Source of the DNA: a bacterium
GTDB lineage: Bacteria > Babelota > Babeliae > Babelales > JABDEC01
DNA length: 12,764 nt
Assembly: GCA_947481115.1 (NCBI GenBank)
Contig: CANKEI010000029.1
Span: 1 to 12,764, forward strand
Direction of reading: 5' to 3'
Numbering within the stretch: the first letter of the stretch is position 1; every line of letters starts with the position of its first letter. Below, in pieces: positions 11,821 through 12,764 of the stretch. A model generated the notes under the pieces. That model saw only the letters and a list, made by a program, of their open reading frames with translations. It was not told where the DNA came from and did not search any database. A program made the translations under genes and the position numbers.

Positions 11821-12764
11821 ATGCACATAGCAGTTTTAGTTTCCGGTGGGGTCGACAGTGCAGTAGCGCTGAAATTACTTCAAGCGCAGGGATATCAAGT
11901 CACAGCATTTTATCTAAAAATTTGGCTAGCAGATGAATTAAGTTTTCTGGGGGAATGTCCTTGGGAAGAAGATTTGTCTTATGTGCGACAAGTTTGTGAA
12001 CAGTTACAGGTGCCCTTAGAAATTGTGCCATTTCAGCAGGCGTACCAAGATTTAGTAGTTAATTATACTATGACTGAAATTCAAGCTGGTAGAACGCCTA
12101 ATCCAGATATTATGTGCAACAGTCAAATTAAATTTGGTGCTTTCCTGGATTATATTTTAGCTAATTGGGCTGGTAAATTTGATAAAGTTGCTAGTGGGCA
12201 CTATGCCAATACAATCGAAAAAGCTGGGCAAGTTTACTTACAAATCGCACCAGACTTAATTAAAGACCAAACTTATTTTTTAGCTTATTTAACCCAGGCG
12301 CAATTAGCGCAAATTATTTTTCCGATTGGGATTTATAATAAGTCGCAAGTGCGTGTACTAGCGCAAGAATTTAATTTGGCGAATAAAGATCGCAAAGATT
12401 CCCAAGGTATTTGCTTCTTAGGCAAATTAAAATTTCCTGATTTTGTAAAATATCATTTGGGTGAAAAGCTGGGAGATTTAATCGAATTTGAAACTGGGCA
12501 AAAGCTGGGGCAACACAAAGGTTATTGGTTCCATACGATTGGCCAGAGACAGGGCTTAGGTTTGAGTGGCGGCCCATGGTATGTAGTATCCAAAAATCTG
12601 ACTCAGAATATTATTTATATCTCGCGTAACTATTATAACCCAGATAAAGCGCGAAATTTATTAACAGTTAGTAAAATTAACTGGATTGCCGGACAGGCGC
12701 CAGTAGATCTGGAAACTAAGTCTGGTTTACGTGTGAAGTTACGCCATGGTGCTGAGTTTCACGA
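11821..12764 (+). CDS. mnmA: tRNA-specific 2-thiouridylase MnmA, 3' end outside window
   Basis: The frame from ATG 11821 runs open to the window edge, giving 314 residues of an expected 350-380. The enzyme adds sulfur to U34 of tRNAs for Lys, Glu and Gln. Seen are the ATP pyrophosphatase P-loop SGGVDSA (residues 8-14), TPNPDIMCNSQIKFG with the first catalytic cysteine at 99, SGHYA, KDQTYFLAYL, DSQGICFLG with the second cysteine at 198, and the C-terminal barrel beginning at YWFHTIGQRQGLG. The segment KIWLADELSFLGECPWEEDL resembles the plastid-type MnmA version more than the E. coli one. No Shine-Dalgarno sequence is visible before the ATG. tRNA-Lys in this window has a CUU anticodon, so its own U34 substrate must be elsewhere. 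Confidence 0.96.
   Translation, partial: MHIAVLVSGGVDSAVALKLLQAQGYQVTAFYLKIWLADELSFLGECPWEEDLSYVRQVCEQLQVPLEIVPFQQAYQDLVVNYTMTEIQAGRTPNPDIMCNSQIKFGAFLDYILANWAGKFDKVASGHYANTIEKAGQVYLQIAPDLIKDQTYFLAYLTQAQLAQIIFPIGIYNKSQVRVLAQEFNLANKDRKDSQGICFLGKLKFPDFVKYHLGEKLGDLIEFETGQKLGQHKGYWFHTIGQRQGLGLSGGPWYVVSKNLTQNIIYISRNYYNPDKARNLLTVSKINWIAGQAPVDLETKSGLRVKLRHGAEFH

Noticed and set aside
12371..12577. Minus-strand frame inside mnmA
   Set aside because: It is antisense to the catalytic part of a conserved gene, with no supporting signal.
1..12764. CRISPR array, insertion sequence or phage module
   Set aside because: No regularly spaced direct repeats, terminal inverted repeats or phage structural genes are seen. 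The Rpn-like tail alone does not define a mobile element.

Overview
This looks like one piece of a small, AT-rich bacterial chromosome. It probably comes from a host-associated or intracellular lineage with a reduced genome. I read it this way because a housekeeping translation cluster sits next to several short, fast-diverging exported proteins with ankyrin-type helices, and an Rpn-like nuclease tail lies at the left edge. The style fits Candidatus Dependentiae (TM6) or a similar endosymbiont. That placement is inference from gene content and is not proven by the sequence.

Left part (1-4600), the accessory region. It opens with the C-terminal end of an Rpn/PD-(D/E)XK nuclease-transposase family protein. 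A convergent gene for an unknown exported protein follows (338-961, minus). Then come four plus-strand genes whose products all begin with signal peptides (1317-2459, 2682-3344, 3389-3934, 4045-4599). The first three share a similar signal peptide and a short ankyrin-like helical module, but their C-terminal parts are unrelated. The first two also sit behind two copies of the same roughly 160-bp promoter/leader. The fourth is a recognisable small ankyrin-repeat protein. Together they look like a locally duplicated, diversifying family of secreted or surface proteins.

Middle and right part (4622-11733, all minus strand), the core region. In transcription order it holds argS; tsf, pyrH and frr; tRNA-Lys(CUU) and tRNA-Leu(UAG); tig (trigger factor) and trxB; then rpmH, rnpA and yidD. 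This set covers tRNA charging, elongation, ribosome recycling, UMP phosphorylation, nascent-chain folding, thiol redox control, ribosomal protein L34, RNase P and a membrane-insertion helper. Spacing is tight: 8 nt between tsf and pyrH, 26 nt between pyrH and frr, 25 nt between tRNA-Leu and tig, 12 nt between rpmH and rnpA, and an 11-nt overlap of rnpA and yidD. These point to a few polycistronic units. The usual partners rpsB (before tsf) and yidC (after yidD) are absent from their expected places.

Right edge (11821-12764, plus). mnmA, the tRNA 2-thiouridylase, is divergent from argS and runs off the window. No CRISPR array, insertion sequence or phage module is visible. The most unusual signals are the duplicated leader with its family of exported proteins, a thioredoxin reductase that lacks the usual NADPH 2'-phosphate-binding arginines, and a perfect 16-bp palindrome just upstream of the tRNA pair.
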